NCBI RefSeq assembly: GCF_037138995.1
Contig: NZ_JBAXHI010000001.1
Coordinates: 186,001 to 250,000 of the forward strand
Direction: 5' to 3'
Length of the DNA stretch: 64,000 nucleotides
From: Chlorohelix sp037138995
Lineage (GTDB): Bacteria; Chloroflexota; Chloroflexia; Chloroheliales; Chloroheliaceae
The notes under the pieces are model-generated. The model saw only the letters and a program-made list of their open reading frames with translations, was not told the origin of the DNA and did not search any database. The position numbers were made by a program, and so were the translations under genes. Shown here one piece after another: positions 15,648 through 23,883 of the stretch (position 1 is the stretch's first letter; the number at the start of each line of letters is the position of its first letter).

Positions 15648-15786
15648 TTGCACAATCCCCCATTGTATATAAGACCTGAAAAAGCTTAACGTAAATCCGG
15701 TTTCCGGGCAAGCCATTATACCCCTAACCTTGCCGCAATTTTTACGTATAACATGCGACAAAAAGAGTCGAAGAAAAACGCGCTTC

Positions 15787-15795
15787 TGCTATAAT
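15787..15795 (+). promoter_or_regulatory. extended -10 promoter for ispH
   Basis: TGCTATAAT at 15787-15795, 60 bases before the ispH start. It is identical to the extended -10 boxes at 5715 and 22987. No good -35 box is seen. Confidence 0.6.
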
Positions 15796-15855
15796 ATCTA
15801 AGGGTTTGAAAGTGAGCCAGCCCTTACTTAAAGTGAAAAGGATTAATTTAGAAGT

Positions 15856-16743
15856 ATGGAAATCAAAACGGCGAAAGAAATGGGTTTCTGCTTTGGAGTA
15901 CGCAAAGCGATAGAATTGGTGGAAAAAGAAGCCAGTACCCGCATAAACGCCAACATCACCACCTACGGCGCGGTAGTGCATAATCCGGTAGTAGTGGATA
16001 GGCTGTTGGGGTTGGGCGTAAAGTACACCGAGCGCGAGATGCAGGAAATATCCGGCGGAACGATTGCCTTTACCGCGCATGGCGTTGCGCCAGAAGTGAT
16101 TGAAACCGCTCTCCAAAAAGGGCTGGAAGTGCTGGATGCCACTTGCCCGCTGGTTACGCTTATTCAGCAATCCGCTATGGAAATGGTAAAGGATGACTAT
16201 TTTGTTTTTGTTTACGGCGACCGCAACCATCCTGAAGTAATCAGCATTCTGGGTTGGGCTGGAAAAAACGCGCTTGCCACTAAAGATTTTAACGATGTTA
16301 AAGACATGCGCCCGCCTAAGCGCATCGGAATAGTATCCCAAAGTACCACCATCCTGAAAGAGTTCAAAGAATTTGTCTTAAAGGTAAACGAGCATTTTCT
16401 GGGCAAAACAAAGGAAATCAAGGTACATAACACTATTTGCGCCCCTACCACTCGCCTGCAAAGCAACGCAGAAGAACTGTCGCAAGAATGCCAAGTCATG
16501 GTGGTAATCGGCGGCAAGAAAAGCGCCAATACGCAACACCTCGCCGATTTGTGCCACGAAAACGGCGCGATTACCTACAAAATCGAGCGTGCCGATGAAA
16601 TAGACCCGGCGTGGTTTGAAGGGGTCGAAAGCGTGGGCGTAACTGCCGGAGCCAGCACGCCCGATGAGAGCATCGAAGAAGTGGTCGCTGCCCTACGTGC
16701 TATTGATTTGAAACAGCAAATGAAAAGCAAACCTGCGGTATAA
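15856..16743 (+). CDS. ispH: 4-hydroxy-3-methylbut-2-enyl diphosphate reductase (IspH/LytB)
   Basis: A 295-residue iron-sulfur enzyme for the last step of the MEP pathway, making IPP and DMAPP from HMBPP. The three cluster-binding cysteines are C12 (GFCFGV), C97 (ATCPLV) and C195 (TICAPT). Substrate-binding His are in VVHNP and TAHGV, and the SQSTT and GGKKSANTQHL blocks are intact. Length is normal for the short bacterial form. It is divergent from selB, with its own promoter and a good terminator, so it is likely monocistronic. The organism therefore makes isoprenoids by the MEP route. Confidence 0.96.
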   Translation: MEIKTAKEMGFCFGVRKAIELVEKEASTRINANITTYGAVVHNPVVVDRLLGLGVKYTEREMQEISGGTIAFTAHGVAPEVIETALQKGLEVLDATCPLVTLIQQSAMEMVKDDYFVFVYGDRNHPEVISILGWAGKNALATKDFNDVKDMRPPKRIGIVSQSTTILKEFKEFVLKVNEHFLGKTKEIKVHNTICAPTTRLQSNAEELSQECQVMVVIGGKKSANTQHLADLCHENGAITYKIERADEIDPAWFEGVESVGVTAGASTPDESIEEVVAALRAIDLKQQMKSKPAV

Positions 16744-16749
16744 ATCAAG

Positions 16750-16795
16750 CTCTCACCACGGTTTAAATCTCCGGTGGTGAGAGACTTTTTATTTA
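16750..16795 (+). terminator. terminator of ispH
   Basis: 10-bp perfect stem CTCTCACCAC (16750-16759) / GTGGTGAGAG (16774-16783), followed by ACTTTTTATTT. It lies between convergent ispH and the hydrolase gene and may act on both strands. Confidence 0.85.
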
Positions 16796-17602
16796 ACGGA
16801 TAGCTTTGAGAAATTCAAGAGTGCGGGGCAACACCAGTTCGGGAAACTCGCGCTGCGGGTAATGCCCGGAATCGTTCAATACTTCCACCTGCGCCTGCTT
16901 GATTTCCTGCTGCATCAGTTTCGCTTCTGCTTCTGGCGATTTGAAGTCAGGGTCTTTACTCCCGAAGAAAATCAGGATAGGAACATTGATATTACCGATA
17001 ATGTCATCAATACGTTTCGCTCTAGTCATGCCCGCGATGCTTTTCAACGCACCCGGCAAAGCCATCTGTTCTTTTATATGCGCCAGATAGTTATCGTCAA
17101 CTTTGCGGGTCGGATAAAGCGATTTGAAATAAGATAGCCACAAGCCCTTGCCGATTCCCGGTGTACCGATAAGACCCGCTACTAGCATGGTCATCAGGCG
17201 TGGACCCGTGTGTATAATTGGGTTGAACATTATCAGCCCTGCCACTCTTTCAGGGTAATGCACCGCGAAATATCCCGCCGATGCGCCCGATACCGAACAA
17301 GCCACCAAAAACGCTTTCTCTATCTTTTCCGCGTCCAGAATGGCTTTTATATCGCTCGCCAGCGTGGGAATATCATGTTTTTTGAATTTTCCGCGCGATT
17401 TGCCCATTCCGCGCAGGTCGGTAGTTAGCACCCGGTAGCCCTGTTCCACCAATTCTGGCGCAAATTTTTCATATTCGCGGCGAGTATCACCCAGACTGGG
17501 CAAGCACAGCACTGCTATTCCAGCGCCAGTAATTTCGTAGGAAAGTTCGCCACCCTCTATCTTAATGCTTTTCTCAATTGCACTATTCATGGTTTTCATC
17601 AT
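16793..17602 (-). CDS. alpha/beta-fold hydrolase under TetR control
   Basis: A 269-residue alpha/beta hydrolase. The oxyanion/cap start is VLCLPSLGDTRREYEKFAP, the DLRGMGKS strand follows, and the nucleophile elbow is LVACSVSGAS (Ser in C-S-V-S, replacing the usual G-x-S-x-G glycines). The likely acid is in FFGSKDPDF and the base His in DSGHYPQRE. There is no signal peptide. The substrate is unknown; similar proteins include esterases, haloperoxidase-like and C-C hydrolases. AAAGGAG precedes a pair of ATG codons (17602 and 17599). A 14-bp palindrome identical in core to the one before tetR lies 26 bases upstream, so the gene is predicted to be induced when that repressor releases. Confidence 0.85.
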   Translation of the reverse strand: MMKTMNSAIEKSIKIEGGELSYEITGAGIAVLCLPSLGDTRREYEKFAPELVEQGYRVLTTDLRGMGKSRGKFKKHDIPTLASDIKAILDAEKIEKAFLVACSVSGASAGYFAVHYPERVAGLIMFNPIIHTGPRLMTMLVAGLIGTPGIGKGLWLSYFKSLYPTRKVDDNYLAHIKEQMALPGALKSIAGMTRAKRIDDIIGNINVPILIFFGSKDPDFKSPEAEAKLMQQEIKQAQVEVLNDSGHYPQREFPELVLPRTLEFLKAIR

Positions 17603-17627
17603 ATACTCCTTTATAATTTATGTAATC

Positions 17628-17641
17628 ACCGAACGTTCGGT
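17628..17641. promoter_or_regulatory. TetR operator upstream of hydrolase
   Basis: 14-bp perfect palindrome ACCGAACGTTCGGT between the tetR stop and the hydrolase start. Its 12-bp core CCGAACGTTCGG and the TGTAAT a few bases to its left are repeated at the operator before tetR. Confidence 0.85.
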
Positions 17642-17664
17642 CATTTATTAAATGAAAAAAAATA

Positions 17665-18273
17665 TTACTCAGCTAAAGGAACAGACTCGGAAAAAAGAAT
17701 ACCAAAGCACATTTCCATTAATTGCCTGACCCGTTCCTCGAAAATAACGTTTCCAAAAGATTCCTGATCCACCACTGCCTTGCTAATCAAACCCACCATC
17801 ATGCTCAGAAGGGCGGCATCGGCGACATGTCGCACCGGGTAGCGCGTCCGTAACTCTTTGAGCAAATCCATCATCATGGTATATTCACCCGATGGAGTTT
17901 CACCGAGATAAGCGTATTCCCCGCTCATCAGCTTTTCCTGCTGCACCCTTAAGTACCGGAAAGCATATTCACGGGGGTGATTCAGCGCCCATTCTATGAA
18001 GGCACGCCCCACTCTGGTAAAGCGTTTGAGGGCTTCAGGAGATGCGCCGTTATAAGCCGCCGTTAGCGTTTTGCTGAGTTCGGCTTCACACTTTTCCTGC
18101 AAAGCCTTCGCCACTTCTTCCTTACCCTTGAAATGGGTGTAAAGGCTGGCTTTTGACCTGAACCCTGCCGCGTTTCGGATGTCGTCAATGGAAGTACCGT
18201 CATAGCCCTTGCGAGTGAAAAGCTCTAGCGCGACATTCAGTATTAGACTGTAGCTATCATGTGTTTGTTGCAT
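17665..18273 (-). CDS. TetR/AcrR family transcriptional regulator
   Basis: A 202-residue repressor. The N-terminal helix-turn-helix is textbook: ILNVALELFTRKGYDGTSIDDIRNAAGFRSKASLYTHFKGKEEV (about 11-55). The remainder is an all-helical ligand-binding domain that cannot be matched to a ligand by eye. ATG 18273 follows a perfectly consensus promoter whose start site is covered by the palindrome CCGAACGTTCGG. A second copy lies between this gene and the hydrolase. This shows autorepression and control of the hydrolase. A ligand processed by the hydrolase would be the natural inducer (inference). Confidence 0.92.
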   Translation of the reverse strand: MQQTHDSYSLILNVALELFTRKGYDGTSIDDIRNAAGFRSKASLYTHFKGKEEVAKALQEKCEAELSKTLTAAYNGASPEALKRFTRVGRAFIEWALNHPREYAFRYLRVQQEKLMSGEYAYLGETPSGEYTMMMDLLKELRTRYPVRHVADAALLSMMVGLISKAVVDQESFGNVIFEERVRQLMEMCFGILFSESVPLAE

Positions 18274-18297
18274 TATCGTTTTGCTTTTATGTAATTA

Positions 18298-18311
18298 TCC
18301 GAACGTTCGGA
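18298..18311. promoter_or_regulatory. TetR operator upstream of tetR
   Basis: Perfect 14-bp palindrome TCCGAACGTTCGGA, placed just downstream of the -10 box of the tetR promoter so that bound repressor would block initiation. The core is identical to the site at 17629-17640. Confidence 0.88.
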
Positions 18312-18318
18312 CACTTTG

Positions 18319-18347
18319 ATTATATGGGATGCGGTAAAGCTTGTCAA
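18319..18347 (-). promoter_or_regulatory. consensus promoter of tetR
   Basis: On the minus strand TTGACA (18347-18342), 17-base spacer, TATAAT (18324-18319): an exact match to the sigma-70 consensus in both boxes and spacing, with the operator immediately downstream. Confidence 0.92.
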
Positions 18348-18461
18348 TACCTATATCGCTTTTGAGTTTATAAACCCGAAAAAAGAGGTTAGTATAGGCG
18401 GGTTATTTTGAAAGCTTTTCAGGTCGCCCCCGTTGACGGGTAAGTACACAGGAGAGGAAGA

Positions 18462-19259
18462 ATGGACTCATTCTGGATAGATGAAGGCAACGATATGTTC
18501 CAGCCTACTATTCATACACAAGGTCCGTGGGATGCGCGTTTCCAGCATGGCGGACCTCCCGGCGCGTTGCTGATACGCCAGTTGGAAAATTGCTCGCCTC
18601 GCCCGGATACCGTGTTGGCACGTATCTCAATAGATATTTTCGGTCCTGTACCGCTTGCCCCTTTACGCGCCCATGCCCATTTGGTCAGACCGGGACGCAG
18701 CGTGGAAAAGCTCGAAGCGTTGCTGGAATATGAGGGACGCACGGTGATGCGAGCCACCGGTTGGCGTATCCGCATACCGAACGAACGCCCTACGCAAGCC
18801 GAAGAAGAAATCAAGTTGCCGGAGATTGTAGGGCTGCCCGAGTCAGCGCCGGAAACCGACCCAACCCAAGCGCCCGGTTGGGGTGGAGGCTTTATTAAAG
18901 CGATTGAGTGGCACTTTGTACATGGGGGGTTGGAACATCCCGGTCCCGCCACCGTCTGGCTGCGGATGCGCTACCCTTTGTTAGCAGGTGAAGAAACCTC
19001 CCCAATGCAACGGCTGATTCTTAGTGCGGATTCCGCCAATGGGGCGAGTGGTCCGCTCGACATCAGGGAATGGCAATTCATTCCGCCCGAATTGACCATC
19101 CACAGCCTGCGACCACCCACCGGCGAATGGATTTGCCTTGAAGCCAGTACGCTGATTCAAACCGAGGGAGTAGGGCTGACCAACGCAAATCTATACGACT
19201 TGCGTGGTCTGGTAGGGCGTTCCGCTCAAGCACTGCTCATAGCACGAAAAGAGAGTTAA
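18462..19259 (+). CDS. acyl-CoA thioesterase-like double hotdog protein
   Basis: A 265-residue protein resembling the TesB-like thioesterase superfamily. The first hotdog has DARFQHGGPPGALLIRQLE and then ARISIDIFGPVPLAPLRAHAHLVRPGRSVEKLEALLEYEGRTVMRATGWRI, a pattern of the N-terminal acyl-CoA thioesterase domain. The second half has WLRMRYPLLAGEETSPMQRLILSADSANG followed by a strand WICLEASTLIQTEGVGLTNANLYDLRGLVGRSAQALLIAR. It likely hydrolyses acyl-CoA thioesters. AGGAGAGGAAG precedes ATG 18462. It is close to, but on the opposite strand from, the TetR unit, and its base composition looks more GC-rich than its neighbours. Its last 4 bases overlap the trmD stop. Confidence 0.8.
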   Translation: MDSFWIDEGNDMFQPTIHTQGPWDARFQHGGPPGALLIRQLENCSPRPDTVLARISIDIFGPVPLAPLRAHAHLVRPGRSVEKLEALLEYEGRTVMRATGWRIRIPNERPTQAEEEIKLPEIVGLPESAPETDPTQAPGWGGGFIKAIEWHFVHGGLEHPGPATVWLRMRYPLLAGEETSPMQRLILSADSANGASGPLDIREWQFIPPELTIHSLRPPTGEWICLEASTLIQTEGVGLTNANLYDLRGLVGRSAQALLIARKES

Positions 19260-20053
19260 GAATTCTCTTGGGAAAGGCTAGGGCGTTCGGTTTCTTCTTG
19301 CCGCACGTGTGCAAGCAATTTACGCTCTTTTTTGTCCAGTTCAGGCTCAACTTGCGCCAGCAAATCGGGGCGGCGTTGCAAGGTACGGCGTAGCGATTCT
19401 TTGAACCGCCATTCCGCCACTTTAGCATGGTGTCCTGATACCAACATATCAGGTACTTTCCAACCTCTGAACTCGGCAGGGCGGGTGTAATGGGGATATT
19501 CCAGCAAGGGGCGAGTGTGTGACTCTTCATGCGGGGATTCTTCTGCCAGTACACCGGGCTTGAGACGTGCCACCGCGTCCACAATTACCATCGCCGCCAA
19601 CTCACCTCCCGTCAGCACATAATCGCCGATGCTCAGTTCGCGGTTAGTGGCATAGCGGGCAATACGCTCGTCAAAGCCTTCGTAATGACCGCAAACCAAA
19701 ACTATACGCGAGTGATTCGCCAATTCTTGCGCTATTTGCTGGTTAAACCTTTCACCTTGCGGTGACAATAATATCACCGGAAAATCTACCGTCAAAGGGT
19801 TTTCGGAGGAAAGGGGTTCGGGTAGTTCCAGCACCGCTTCGAGGCAAGCAAAAAGCGGCTCAGGGCGAAAAACCATGCCCGCACCGCCACCATAGGGGTA
19901 ATCATCCACTTGCTTGTGGCGACCCAAACCCCAATCACGAATATTATGAGCTTTTGCCGCAAACAAGCCCTGTGCTTGCGCTCGCCCTAAGATACTTGCG
20001 CTAAGGGTTGCCTCGAACATTTCAGGAAACAGAGTCAGAATATCAAATTGCAT
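19256..20053 (-). CDS. trmD: tRNA (guanine37-N1)-methyltransferase TrmD
   Basis: A 265-residue SPOUT methyltransferase that methylates G37 of tRNAs reading CNN codons. Diagnostic blocks are present: FDILTLFPEMF, DDYPYGGGAGMV, LLSPQGERFNQ, LVCGHYEGFDERI, SIGDYVLTGGELAAMVIVDAVARL and the C-terminal HHAKVAEWRF domain that binds the anticodon stem. It starts 12 bases after the anti-sigma-like gene, an unusual partner; trmD normally sits with rpsP, rimM and rplS. The tail (about 20 residues past the usual end) is charged. The stop codon region overlaps the convergent thioesterase gene by 4 nt. Confidence 0.96.
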   Translation of the reverse strand: MQFDILTLFPEMFEATLSASILGRAQAQGLFAAKAHNIRDWGLGRHKQVDDYPYGGGAGMVFRPEPLFACLEAVLELPEPLSSENPLTVDFPVILLSPQGERFNQQIAQELANHSRIVLVCGHYEGFDERIARYATNRELSIGDYVLTGGELAAMVIVDAVARLKPGVLAEESPHEESHTRPLLEYPHYTRPAEFRGWKVPDMLVSGHHAKVAEWRFKESLRRTLQRRPDLLAQVEPELDKKERKLLAHVRQEETERPSLSQENS

Positions 20054-20065
20054 TTAATGCCCGCA

Positions 20066-21043
20066 CTATTGGAAAGACTCGGCAATTTTCTGGAGTTCTT
20101 CCACTGCTAAATTATCGTCGCTCACCAATACTAATACCACACCTGCGCGTCGCCATACAAGTGCGCGGGCAGATTTTACAGTATCGGGCGCATGATATTC
20201 AAGAAAGCCACCACTAGGTTGAGCATTACGGTAGAAATTAAGCGGAAAGCCATTCAAAGGCAAGGTAGAAGCATCATCGCTTTTATCGGTATTAGCGCGT
20301 CCTCCAAAGCCGATTTTCCAGTTATTATCTTCGATTAAAAAGCCCCGAACACCTTGTACAACCTGTTCTTTATACTTATTGGTACGACCTGCCATATTGA
20401 ACATCATATTGGTAATTCGTTCGCGTGCTTCTGGTGGCAGGTTTTGTATCAATTCGGATTGGTAAGCTTCCAGCAAGCGCGAAGAATTGGTTTTGTATTT
20501 GAGTTGCAGCGTAGGAGCGATTGCCGGAAAAGCAGGGCGTATCCCCAGATTACGTGTTGAAGGCTGAAACAGGCTGGCTTTATCCGGGCTATAACCAGCA
20601 GGTAGATAAGTTGGCTGTGTAGCCTTAAAGCCAAGCTGAGTATTTGCATCCTGCAAGCTTAATACTTTGTTATTTGCAGAGTCGTTGATAGAGGGCAGAG
20701 TTTGGCTGACATTATTCGCCACCGCTGAAGGGTTATCGTTAGTTGAAGAAATCGCCACACTTACCAATACAACCACCGCAGTAGCAATAGCGCTAAAAAG
20801 CAAAGCCACAGTAGCCAATTGCCAACCACGCAAAGCAGGTAGGCGCAACCAACCTTTTCTTTCGGTTTGAGCGGCGGTTTGCGCTAGTCCTACCATTAAC
20901 TTACGGCGTAAACGCGCTTGATTCTCAGGAATCGGCTCGAAACGCCAATCAGTTTCGAGGTGACGGGCAAAGGCGGTATCTCGCTTCAATTCGGCGGATT
21001 CGTCTTTACCATATTCAATATGGTCAAAATCTCCCTTATTCAT
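20066..21043 (-). CDS. putative membrane anti-sigma factor
   Basis: A 325-residue protein with a cytoplasmic N terminus (about 1-75, charged), one transmembrane helix (LATVALLFSAIATAVVVLVSVAI) and a large extracytoplasmic domain. The latter opens with LGFKATQPTYLPAGY, a feature of DUF4367-type sensor domains found C-terminal to anti-sigma factors. Its ATG 21043 lies inside the end of the ECF sigma gene (8-nt overlap), the standard arrangement for a cognate anti-sigma factor. No HxxxCxxC zinc motif is seen at the N terminus, so it is not a ZAS-type anti-sigma. The in-frame start at 21058 is less likely. Confidence 0.7.
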   Translation of the reverse strand: MNKGDFDHIEYGKDESAELKRDTAFARHLETDWRFEPIPENQARLRRKLMVGLAQTAAQTERKGWLRLPALRGWQLATVALLFSAIATAVVVLVSVAISSTNDNPSAVANNVSQTLPSINDSANNKVLSLQDANTQLGFKATQPTYLPAGYSPDKASLFQPSTRNLGIRPAFPAIAPTLQLKYKTNSSRLLEAYQSELIQNLPPEARERITNMMFNMAGRTNKYKEQVVQGVRGFLIEDNNWKIGFGGRANTDKSDDASTLPLNGFPLNFYRNAQPSGGFLEYHAPDTVKSARALVWRRAGVVLVLVSDDNLAVEELQKIAESFQ

Positions 21044-21626
21044 TCTCTTCTGCCTCAAAGAACCCGCGCAATTTTCTTACTATGCGTCCAAGTCTAACCG
21101 TCACGTTCCCTTCGCGCATGTCCAGCAATTCGCCAATGCGGCGATGCGGCAACTCTGCTCCGTAACGTAGCGCCAGCAATTCTTTTTCACGCTCACTCAG
21201 TCGCCCTAAATAACGGCGCAAGCGTTGTATGTCTTCTTGTTCAACCACAAACTCGCTTAAACCGGACCCAAGTTCAGCGGCGAAACCATCTTCCAACGGT
21301 AATTCAGGGTGGCGGCTCAGATAACGGTGTCTGTTGGATAAAATATGCCGAGCAATGGTGAAAACCCAAGCATCTAGGCTACCACGTTTGGAATCAAAGG
21401 TATGGAATTTACCGATAATGCGCTCAAAGACCGCTTCAACTATATCTTCAGCTTCTTCGCGGGTTGCGGTTCGATAGGAAAGATAGCGGTAGAGGCGCGG
21501 GAAATAACTATCATAGAAACGCGCAAACTCATCGGGAGAGAGAGCTTTTCCCTTGTTAAAACTCTCTGGATTGCTCGATACCACGCTAAATTCTTGTGGT
21601 TTTTCTACGGCTTTACGTCCGAACAA
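21036..21626 (-). CDS. ECF-type RNA polymerase sigma factor
   Basis: A 196-residue sigma-70 family protein. Region 2 spans about 37-105 (FARFYDSYFPRLYRYLSYRTATREEAEDIVEAVFERI and AWVFTIARHILSNRHR). Region 4 spans about 135-190 (RRYLGRLSEREKELLALRYGAELPHRRIGELLDMREGNVTVRLGRIVRKLR) with its helix-turn-helix. The start is TTG 21626. It overlaps the anti-sigma-like gene by 8 nt. A DUF5666-like secreted protein gene lies 85 bases upstream on the same strand, with a GC-rich hairpin in between. Which signal activates it is unknown. Confidence 0.9.
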   Translation of the reverse strand: MFGRKAVEKPQEFSVVSSNPESFNKGKALSPDEFARFYDSYFPRLYRYLSYRTATREEAEDIVEAVFERIIGKFHTFDSKRGSLDAWVFTIARHILSNRHRYLSRHPELPLEDGFAAELGSGLSEFVVEQEDIQRLRRYLGRLSEREKELLALRYGAELPHRRIGELLDMREGNVTVRLGRIVRKLRGFFEAEENE

Positions 21627-21656
21627 ATTTACCTACCCGACAAAGCCTCCATACCG

Positions 21657-21683
21657 TTAGAGGCGGCTACTAACCGCCTCTAA
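21657..21683 (-). repeat. GC-rich hairpin between DUF5666-like and sigma genes
   Basis: Perfect 10-bp inverted repeat TTAGAGGCGG / CCGCCTCTAA with a 7-base loop, without a T-tract on either strand. It may be an mRNA processing or attenuation structure between the two genes. Confidence 0.55.
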
Positions 21684-21711
21684 ATAATAGCACAGGAACG
21701 TGAGTTAAGAA

Positions 21712-22845
21712 TTAGCCGTTGCTAACTGGACCTGTACCATTACTATTACCGTCCGGTCTCATTTGACCGCCCTGACCTCTACCGCCCGGTCTCATTTGAC
21801 CACCGGGAGCCATCTGACCGCCTTGACCTTTGTCAGAACCCATCTGACCGCCACGCATAAAGCCATTGCCGATAACTACGTCAGTTGCTTTATAGCTACC
21901 GTCAGCCTGTTTGGCGCCGCGTACCATTACGGTATCATCCACTTTAAGATCGCTCAAACCTTTGATAGAGCTACCCAAATATTTGGTAGTTGAGTCAACC
22001 GTAATTTTCTCATCGGTATTGTTTTTGGTAGCAGGGTCGGTATGCGTTACTACAAAACTGTTTCCGGCAATATCAATACTCTTGATTTTGCCGTTAGTGA
22101 AATCCCCCAAAGCAGCCATAACCGGACGACCCTGAGTAACGGAACTCGCCAATATAGTATGGGCAGTTTCATCCGCTTTACCGACTACATTTATCTTCTC
22201 AGTATTTGTGAAGTCGGTTAGCTTGGCTTCTTTCCCATCCTTGTAAACCTTAGCGTTGGTGTCAAGTGTTGCAGTCCACTCTACGTTGTTATTCTTGAAC
22301 TTCAATGTAGTAGCGTCTGCCGATACAAAATCACCGACCAAAACCTTTGGCAAAGCGGGTAAGCGGATTAAGGCTTTGGCAGTAATAGAGTTATCGCTCT
22401 CAACCTTGCCTACCACTACCACGCGCTCGCCTACCTTAAGGGTATCTTTGGTGATAGCACCGTTAGCATCTGCCAGCACAGCATCAGAAGCTAGGTTTAT
22501 TATTTTTTTAGTGTTAAGGGTGAGCTTCGCCCCGCCGTTTTCAACAGTTGAAATAGTGCCTTGCGCTTCTGGCACATTGGCAAATTGCCGAATTATCCCC
22601 GCGCCTCCGCCCTTTCCAAGCTGTGTCATCACATCATTCAAGCCAGCAGCATAATTGAAATCTTCTCCAGTAGCCTGCTGTATTGACTGATCAGATGGGG
22701 CTGATTGTTGAGCGGTATTTGAAGTTGAGGGAGTGTGCGGAGTAACCGTGCTGACGCTGAACACCACGCTCAAAATCAAACCTAACGCCATCGCTGTAAA
22801 AGTTAGCAGACCGCCTGCTACAATCAGTTTAACTTTCCGTGACAT
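21712..22845 (-). CDS. membrane-anchored DUF5666-like repeat protein with GQM-rich tail
   Basis: A 377-residue protein. The N terminus is a signal or anchor helix (LIVAGGLLTFTAMALGLILSVVFSV), followed by a Ser/Thr/Gln-rich linker. About residues 95-330 contain three OB-like repeats, each with a GTI(S)... / KVGERVVVVGKV type turn, as in DUF5666 domains of unknown function. The last 45 residues are a low-complexity tail in which GGQM and MRPGG recur (GSDKGQGGQMAPGG and similar). It is exported or membrane-held with the repeats outside. AAAGGA precedes ATG 22845. Being first in the sigma/anti-sigma operon, it could be a sensor or the main output of the regulon (inference). Confidence 0.7.
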   Translation of the reverse strand: MSRKVKLIVAGGLLTFTAMALGLILSVVFSVSTVTPHTPSTSNTAQQSAPSDQSIQQATGEDFNYAAGLNDVMTQLGKGGGAGIIRQFANVPEAQGTISTVENGGAKLTLNTKKIINLASDAVLADANGAITKDTLKVGERVVVVGKVESDNSITAKALIRLPALPKVLVGDFVSADATTLKFKNNNVEWTATLDTNAKVYKDGKEAKLTDFTNTEKINVVGKADETAHTILASSVTQGRPVMAALGDFTNGKIKSIDIAGNSFVVTHTDPATKNNTDEKITVDSTTKYLGSSIKGLSDLKVDDTVMVRGAKQADGSYKATDVVIGNGFMRGGQMGSDKGQGGQMAPGGQMRPGGRGQGGQMRPDGNSNGTGPVSNG

Positions 22846-22986
22846 GTTATATTCCTTTCTTTATCCGTACAACCGAAAAATAATTGCAAATTCCGGCTCA
22901 CGAATAACCTGATATTCTGTCATATATTAATACACCGCTAGAGGGCAATACCTAACAACCAATTAAAAAAATCTTCAAATCATGTT

Positions 22987-22995
22987 TGCTATAAT
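22987..22995 (+). promoter_or_regulatory. extended -10 promoter for DNA glycosylase gene
   Basis: TGCTATAAT at 22987-22995, 24 bases before GTG 23019. It is identical to boxes at 5715 and 15787. A -35 box is not evident. Confidence 0.55.
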
Positions 22996-23018
22996 ATTTA
23001 TCCTAGAAAGGAACAACA

Positions 23019-23870
23019 GTGGAATTAGCGTATTTTGAAACCGAACATCTGAATCTGGAATATACATTAGAGTGTGGGCAGACTTTTCGTTGGAAGAAAA
23101 TGGCGGATGGTTTTTATTATGGCGTAATGGGCAATACCTTTGCGCGGTTACAACAAAGCGGGAAGCGCATTTATTACGAAACCGCACCACAGCAGGATGA
23201 TTTTGAAACGCTTGCCGCCTATTTCCGGTTGGAAGAAGACGAACAATACCGCGAAATTACCAGAAGAATTAGCGTTGACCCTTTTATCGAAAGAGCGGTA
23301 AAACAATATTATGGGTTGCGGTTGTTGCGCCAACCTGTTTTTGAAACTCTGATTTCTTTTATCTTATCGGCAAATAACAACATTCCAAAAGTAGCGCGGG
23401 CAGTCCAAGCTATTAGCAAAAAATATGGGCAAGCAATAACGCTGGGTAAATATCGAGGCTACGCTTTTCCAATAGCCGACATTTTGGGAGAGGTAAAACA
23501 AGCCGAGCTTGAGCAGGAAGAAGGTATTGAATATCGCGCCAAATATGTGCTACAAACTTCTAAGCAAGTAGCTGCACAGGGCGGCAATTTGGATAAATTA
23601 GATGAGTTGCCTTACGATTGGGCAGTTGGTCAATTAATGGCTTTTCCCGGAGTTGGGCGCACCGTTGCCGATTGTGTTATGCTCTTTTCATTGGGCAAAT
23701 ACGAAGCCTTTCCGCTGGATTCGTGGGTGCAGCGAGCAATGGAAGCCGCTTATTTTGAAGGCAAAAAAACCCAACCGCGTGATATTTATTTGCGAGCAGC
23801 GCAGAAATGGGGCGAATTTGCCGGATATGCCAATGAGTTTATTTATATGAATGCCAGAAACAAAGTATGA
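23019..23870 (+). CDS. OGG1-type 8-oxoguanine DNA glycosylase/AP lyase
   Basis: A 283-residue HhH-GPD glycosylase with the eukaryote-like OGG1 architecture. The N-terminal domain has LEYTLECGQTFRWKK. The HhH region reads LMAFPGVGRTVADCVMLFSLGKYEAFPLDSWVQRAM, with the conserved Asp in FPLDSWV. The catalytic lysine is expected in EYRAKYVL, aligned to the OGG1 lysine. FILSANNNIPKVARAV is the conserved asparagine-rich segment. It removes 8-oxoguanine and cleaves the abasic site. It starts at GTG 23019 after AAAGGA. The 3' end overlaps the in-frame longest form of the next gene, which suggests an operon. Confidence 0.88.
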   Translation: MELAYFETEHLNLEYTLECGQTFRWKKMADGFYYGVMGNTFARLQQSGKRIYYETAPQQDDFETLAAYFRLEEDEQYREITRRISVDPFIERAVKQYYGLRLLRQPVFETLISFILSANNNIPKVARAVQAISKKYGQAITLGKYRGYAFPIADILGEVKQAELEQEEGIEYRAKYVLQTSKQVAAQGGNLDKLDELPYDWAVGQLMAFPGVGRTVADCVMLFSLGKYEAFPLDSWVQRAMEAAYFEGKKTQPRDIYLRAAQKWGEFAGYANEFIYMNARNKV

Positions 23871-23883
23871 GAGAGTCGATTAT

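Noticed and set aside
15742..16341. 199-codon ORF antisense to ispH and its promoter
   Set aside because: Covers the ispH promoter and coding region and has no ribosome-binding site; a shadow frame.
23851..23883. Longer N terminus for the first acyltransferase
   Set aside because: It would overlap the glycosylase gene by 20 nt with no ribosome-binding site; ATG 23884 is better placed.
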